A stretch of DNA of 64,000 bases from Agromyces protaetiae (GTDB taxonomy: Bacteria; Actinomycetota; Actinomycetes; Actinomycetales; Microbacteriaceae). Under the pieces are notes generated by a model. That model had not been told where the DNA came from, made no database searches, and saw only the letters and a program-made list of their open reading frames with translations. Position 1 is the first letter of the stretch, and each line of letters starts with the position of its first letter. The translations under genes and the position numbers were made by a program. Shown here one piece after another: positions 60,601 through 64,000 of this stretch. The stretch lies in contig NZ_CP133018.1 in assembly GCF_030866785.1 (NCBI RefSeq), forward strand, positions 3,410,001-3,474,000, in the 5' to 3' direction.

Positions 60601-61353
60601 CTAGAGGTGTGCGTTCGCGTACACGCGGAGCGCGTCGCGCACGAACTCGGCGCCCTGCTGGCCGCCGTAATTCGCGCCGAAGCGCGGATCCGCGACGTAC
60701 ATCTCGCCGAGGCCGATGACGTACCCCTTCGCATCGCCGCCGTGCGCGGGTGTGCCGGGCACGCCGGTGAGCCACTCGACGTGCCGCTTCGCGAGCGCCT
60801 GCGCCTCGTCGCCGTCGGGCGCGACGCCCGAGGTCGCCGCCGCGGTCCAGTCGCGTCCGAGCTCCTCGGTACGTGCCTTCCAGGCCGCGCGCTCCTCGTC
60901 GCTCATGCCGCGCCACCAGCGGTCGCCGCGCTCGTACGCGTCAGCGCCCCAGCGTTCGGTGACCTCCTCGCGATACTGCGTGTGATCGAATCCGTCGAAC
61001 ATGTCGTGTGCCATGATCTGTTCACCTCCTTCCACGGCATGCATGGTCTTCTCGACCGACGCGATCTGACGCGCCAGCCGATCCTGTTCCTGCCTGAGCC
61101 ACGCGAGATGTCCGGCGAGGGCGTGCGCCTGCGACGCCTCGCCCTCGAGCACCTCGCCGATGACCGGCAGCCCGAGACCGAGCTCGCGCAGCAGCAGGAT
61201 GCGCTGCAGGCGCACGAGCGCGGCCTGGTCGTAGTACCGGTAGCCGTTCGAGCCGACACGGGAGGGCGTGAGGAGCCCGAGGTCGTCGTAGTGCCGGAGC
61301 GTGCGGCTCGTCGTTCCCGCGAGCTTCGCGATCTCCTGGATCGACCAGTCCAT
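60601..61353 (-). CDS. MerR-family regulator with TipAS antibiotic-recognition domain (TipA-like)
   Basis: 250 residues. MerR winged helix at the N-terminus (SIQEIAKLAGTTSRTLRHYDDLGLLTPSRVGSNGYRYYDQAALVRLQRILLLRELG), a coiled-coil dimerisation helix (~75-110), then an all-helical TipAS domain: FDHTQYREEVTERWGADAYERGDRWWRGMSDEE and HVEWLTGVPGTPAHGG. TipAL-type proteins bind thiopeptides and other drugs and activate their own promoter. ATG at 61353, with a MerR-style promoter upstream. Confidence 0.92.
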   Translation of the reverse strand: MDWSIQEIAKLAGTTSRTLRHYDDLGLLTPSRVGSNGYRYYDQAALVRLQRILLLRELGLGLPVIGEVLEGEASQAHALAGHLAWLRQEQDRLARQIASVEKTMHAVEGGEQIMAHDMFDGFDHTQYREEVTERWGADAYERGDRWWRGMSDEERAAWKARTEELGRDWTAAATSGVAPDGDEAQALAKRHVEWLTGVPGTPAHGGDAKGYVIGLGEMYVADPRFGANYGGQQGAEFVRDALRVYANAHL

Positions 61354-61397
61354 GGTGCCCTCCGATGTGTCGGCGTCGGTGCTCGGTACGAGATGCC

Positions 61398-61428
61398 ACG
61401 TTAGAGGTTGACGTTACGTCAAGGTCAA
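61398..61428 (-). promoter_or_regulatory. MerR-type promoter with 19-bp spacer
   Basis: Leftward -35 TTGACC (61423-61428) and -10 TAACGT (61398-61403) are separated by exactly 19 bp, and the spacer carries the 15-bp dyad TTGACGTTACGTCAA (61408-61422). Over-long spacers with a central dyad are the hallmark of MerR-activated promoters; here it implies autoregulation. Confidence 0.85.
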
Positions 61429-61489
61429 CCCCGAGGCGGCCCTGGGATCGGCGCGGACCCGCGGTCCGGCCTTGCCGTCCTGTAGATCG

Positions 61490-61524
61490 CGTTATATCGT
61501 GAGTTTAATAGACGCGATATAGCG
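61490..61524. promoter_or_regulatory. PadR-like operator upstream of the DUF4097 gene
   Basis: CGTTATATCG (61490-61499) and CGATATAGCG (61515-61524) form an inverted repeat 15 bp apart in an AT-rich stretch, overlapping the likely promoter. PadR-family proteins bind ATAT-type dyads, and a padR gene is second in this operon. Confidence 0.65.
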
Positions 61525-61560
61525 TGACTCGCATCGCGCGAATCGAAGGAGCGCACGACC

Positions 61561-62433
61561 ATGACCATCGAGCAGTGGAGCATCGCACCGGGCGAGAGCC
61601 GGGTCATCGACCTCGAACTCGTCCGCACCCTCAAGGTGAGCCTCGTCGGAGGCAAGGTCGACCTCATCGCCCACGACGAGCCCGGCGCGCGTGTCGAGAT
61701 CTCGAACGTGAGCGGCAAGGACCTCGCCGTGTCCATCGACGGCGACCGCCTCGAGATCGACCACCCGCAGCTGCGTTGGGACAACTTCCTCGAGGTGTTC
61801 GCGAACTTCCGCGGGCACGCGAAGGCGGATGTCTCGATCCTCGCGCCGCGCACGGTCGCGCTGAAGCTCGGCGTGGTCACCGGCGAGGCGCTCGTCTCAG
61901 GGTTCGACGGTGACGCCCGGTTCAGCACCGTGTCCGGCGACGTGGTCGTCGACAACCACCGCGGCGACGTCGAGCTGTCCAGCGTCTCGGGTGAGCTCTC
62001 CGCGGGCAACCATGTCGGCCGGGTCAAGGCGAACTCCGTGTCGGGCGATGTGATCGCCTCGGGCGAGATCTCGGCGTTCACCGCCAAGACAGTGTCGGGA
62101 AGCATGATCCTCGACGCCAAGGGCACGCCGGCCAAGGTCGACACGAACACGGTGTCGGGCGATCTCACGGTGCGCTGCGACCTCGGCTCGGGCGCCCGCT
62201 ATCGCGTGAATTCGGTGAGCGGCACGCTGCTGATCGACGACTCGCAGTTCCGCGGCGTGCTCGGCAAGGGGTTCGAGCGCACCGTCGGCGAACTCGCGGG
62301 CGACTGGCTCGACCTCAGCGCCAACAGCGTCACGGGCAACATCTCGGTCATGCACCGCGCGGGTGCCGGTCGCGCGGACGCATCGGGCAGCGCCGAAGCG
62401 TCGGACGGCGTCGGCGAAGGAGCATCCGAATGA
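61561..62433 (+). CDS. DUF4097 beta-helical protein
   Basis: 290 residues. Repeated ~20-residue units with a conserved VSG turn (FSTVSGDVVV, LSSVSGELSA, ANSVSGDVIA, AKTVSGSMIL, TNTVSGDLTV, VNSVSGTLLI, ANSVTGNISV) form the DUF4097 single-stranded beta-helix. No signal peptide or membrane segment, so probably cytoplasmic. AAGGAG lies upstream of the ATG. Its stop overlaps padR (ATGA). DUF4097 genes are often paired with PadR or sigma/anti-sigma genes; function unknown. Confidence 0.88.
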   Translation: MTIEQWSIAPGESRVIDLELVRTLKVSLVGGKVDLIAHDEPGARVEISNVSGKDLAVSIDGDRLEIDHPQLRWDNFLEVFANFRGHAKADVSILAPRTVALKLGVVTGEALVSGFDGDARFSTVSGDVVVDNHRGDVELSSVSGELSAGNHVGRVKANSVSGDVIASGEISAFTAKTVSGSMILDAKGTPAKVDTNTVSGDLTVRCDLGSGARYRVNSVSGTLLIDDSQFRGVLGKGFERTVGELAGDWLDLSANSVTGNISVMHRAGAGRADASGSAEASDGVGEGASE

Positions 62434-63071
62434 CCCCGCCCGTCTTCTCCCACGGCAGCCTGCGCCTCTACCTGCTCGCCCTCCTCGACGAGCGGCCTCG
62501 GCACGGCTACGAGTTGATCCAGGCGCTCTCCGAGCGGTTCGGCGGCACCTATTCACCGAGCGCGGGCACGATCTATCCGCGCCTCGCGAAGCTCGAAGAG
62601 GAAGGCCTCGTCACCAAGGAGGCCGACGGGCGCAAGACCGTCTACGCCATCACCGACGCCGGCCGAGCCGAGCTCGAGGCCCGGCGCCCCGAGCTCGACG
62701 CGATCGAAGACGAGGTGACCGACTCGATCCGGCGGCTCGCCGACGGCGTACGCGCGTCGGTGAACGACGCCATGCGGAGCCTTCGCGCCGACCTCGCGAG
62801 CGCGGCCAGCGAGGCCAAGCGTGCCGCGAAGTCGGGCAGCGGCTCGGGCGGCTCGGGCGGCTCGGGCGGCACGACCAACCTGCACGTCGACTCGAACCGC
62901 GCCGTGCATGAGGCCGAGCTCGTGATCAACGAGTTCCGGCAGCAGCTGCGCACCGACCTGCGGACCCAGGCGCATCGGGGGCGCGTGTCGGCCGGCGCCG
63001 TCGATCGGCTGCGCTCGCAGCTCGCGCAAGTGCGCGCGGATCTGCTCGCGGAACTCCAGCGAGGCGCCTGA
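62430..63071 (+). CDS. PadR-family transcriptional regulator
   Basis: 213 residues. N-terminal PadR winged helix: LRLYLLALLDERPRHGYELIQAL, YSPSAGTIYPRLAKLEEEGLV, GRKTVYAITDAGRAEL. The C-terminal half is helical and split by a Ser/Gly linker (SGSGSGGSGGSGG at ~residues 131-143), which is an unusual natural flexible linker. ATGA overlap with the DUF4097 gene suggests coupled expression; it probably controls its own operon through the dyad at 61490-61524. Confidence 0.9.
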   Translation: MTPPVFSHGSLRLYLLALLDERPRHGYELIQALSERFGGTYSPSAGTIYPRLAKLEEEGLVTKEADGRKTVYAITDAGRAELEARRPELDAIEDEVTDSIRRLADGVRASVNDAMRSLRADLASAASEAKRAAKSGSGSGGSGGSGGTTNLHVDSNRAVHEAELVINEFRQQLRTDLRTQAHRGRVSAGAVDRLRSQLAQVRADLLAELQRGA

Positions 63072-63104
63072 CCCTCCGTTTCCTACCCCCGCATCGACCC
63101 CCAG

Positions 63105-63164
63105 CACGACGAGACCCCTGGTCGGAACGGCACGAAGGCCGAACCGATCAGGGGTCTCGTCGTG
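63105..63164. terminator. Bidirectional terminator
   Basis: Perfect 16-bp arms CACGACGAGACCCCTG (63105-63120) and complement (63149-63164) with a 28-nt loop containing GGC/GCC pairing, between padR and the convergent surface-protein gene. Confidence 0.85.
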
Positions 63165-63182
63165 TTCGGGGCGGTCGGCGCC

Positions 63183-64000
63183 CTACTCGGCGACGTCCGC
63201 GGAACGTCGGCGGCGGATGACGAGCATCGTGCCGAGCCCGAGCAGCAGCGCCACGAGGGCGAGTGCGGGCGCGAGCGTCACGCCGGTCACCGGGATCGTC
63301 GTGCCGGGATATACGAAGGCCGTGACCTCGAGGTCGAACGCGAGCACGGTGCCCGACTGGACCCCGGTGAGGACCAGCTGGTGCGCGCCGGCGGCGGTCG
63401 TCTTCGGAATCGTGACCGTCGCGTCGACGCGGCCTTCGGCGTCGGCGGTCACCGTCGCCAGCAGCACGGGGTCGGAGCGCAGCTCGATCCGCACCTGCTC
63501 GCCCGGCGCGAAGCCGGTCGCGCTCACGTGCACCTCGCCACCCGCACCGATCAGCGACGGCGTGATCCGACCGCCCGGCAGATCGAGCACCGTGACCGCG
63601 CTGGTGTTGCCCGCGGCGTCGACCGCGCGCACCGACACGGACACCGCGTCGGTCGCGATCTTGACCGCGCCGGTGTAGGCGGCCCAGTCGGCGTCGCCGA
63701 CCGCGTACTCGAGTGCGGCGACACCCGAACCCTCGTCGGCACCCGCGGCCCGCAGCATCCGGTCGTTCCCGACCTCGGCGGTCACGGTCGGCGCGATGCC
63801 GTCCACCGCGACCTCGTCGAGCGCGATCTCCTCGACGTTGCCCGCGTGGTCGGTCGCGCGGGCCTCGACGACCCAGACACCCTCGGGCAGGCCGACCGGC
63901 CCGTCGTAGGCGACCCAGTCGCCGCCGACGCGGACCTCGATCGAGGCGACGCCGGATCCCGTGTCCTCAGCCTGGACCTCGGCCTCCGCGGAGATCCACC
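63183..64000 (-). CDS. Wall- or membrane-anchored surface protein, C-terminal part
   Basis: The open frame continues past the right edge, so the start is missing; 272 codons are visible. At least two Ig-like modules of the OmpL47 type are present, each with a VASIEVRVGGDWVAYDGPV or VAALEYAVGDADWAAYTGAV core, followed by an Ig-like module and TTIPVTG, a hydrophobic helix (LAPALALVALLLGLGTMLVI) and RRRRSADVAE. The IPVTG motif is a sortase-like signal but differs from LAxTG/LPxTG. Modules of this type usually decorate large secreted hydrolases or adhesins; the N-terminal activity lies outside the window. Confidence 0.8.
   Translation of the reverse strand, partial: WISAEAEVQAEDTGSGVASIEVRVGGDWVAYDGPVGLPEGVWVVEARATDHAGNVEEIALDEVAVDGIAPTVTAEVGNDRMLRAAGADEGSGVAALEYAVGDADWAAYTGAVKIATDAVSVSVRAVDAAGNTSAVTVLDLPGGRITPSLIGAGGEVHVSATGFAPGEQVRIELRSDPVLLATVTADAEGRVDATVTIPKTTAAGAHQLVLTGVQSGTVLAFDLEVTAFVYPGTTIPVTGVTLAPALALVALLLGLGTMLVIRRRRSADVAE

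Overview
The window is high-GC DNA from an actinobacterium. The base composition, GTG starts, ATGA/GTGA gene overlaps, SigK/RskA-type sigma pair, LASTG wall-sorting signals and the catabolic gene complement fit a Microbacteriaceae-like organism (Agromyces/Microbacterium type). That placement is inferred from style, not from a marker gene. I saw no tRNA or rRNA genes, prophage, transposase or CRISPR array.

Layout. 0-13.4 kb: phenylacetate catabolism in two minus-strand blocks. paaA-B-C-D runs off the left edge; the other block is thiolase, enoyl-CoA hydratase and 3-hydroxyacyl-CoA dehydrogenase, followed after a hairpin by paaZ. A TetR-type repressor gene lies between them, and the same 16-bp operator core precedes both blocks. 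Between the blocks sit a flavin-dependent oxidoreductase, a RecQ helicase with a C-terminal phosphoribosyltransferase-like domain, and a toxin-antitoxin pair. 13.4-16.5 kb: an intergenic repeat zone and a DEAD-box RNA helicase with a long Arg/Asp repeat N-terminus. 16.5-28.5 kb: an acetyltransferase, a secreted esterase, a YihY-type membrane protein, a SigK/RskA-like unit with a divergent fasciclin lipoprotein and DUF4383 gene that share a SigK-like promoter motif, a glycosyltransferase, a two-component system and a DedA protein. 28.7-40.7 kb: histidine utilisation (IclR regulator, hutH, hutU, hutI and a distant hutG), interrupted by an M23 peptidase and by a second ECF sigma/partner pair. 40.8-47.7 kb: GDSL lipase, epimerase, a CopB-type copper ATPase with a CsoR-like operator, and a GntR regulator.

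47.8-64 kb is largely cell surface: an RND exporter, a secreted low-complexity protein, a wall-anchored protein with seven chaplin-like repeats, a very large wall-anchored two-domain phosphoesterase, and at the right edge the 3' end of another anchored Ig-like protein. Interspersed are three small regulatory circuits with legible operators: MocR/YczE, a TipA-like MerR gene, and a PadR/DUF4097 pair.

Two genome-scale signals run through the window. One is the 9-mer GAGGCATCC (or its complement), found by eye 39 times; in 31 of 34 coding occurrences it is read in the frame that gives Asp/Glu-Ala-Ser. The other is a family of about 75-84 bp intergenic elements bounded by GCTCAGGA...TCCTGAGC inverted repeats (five copies). 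These two and the chaplin-like repeat protein are the most promising for novelty. All coordinates and counts were read by hand.
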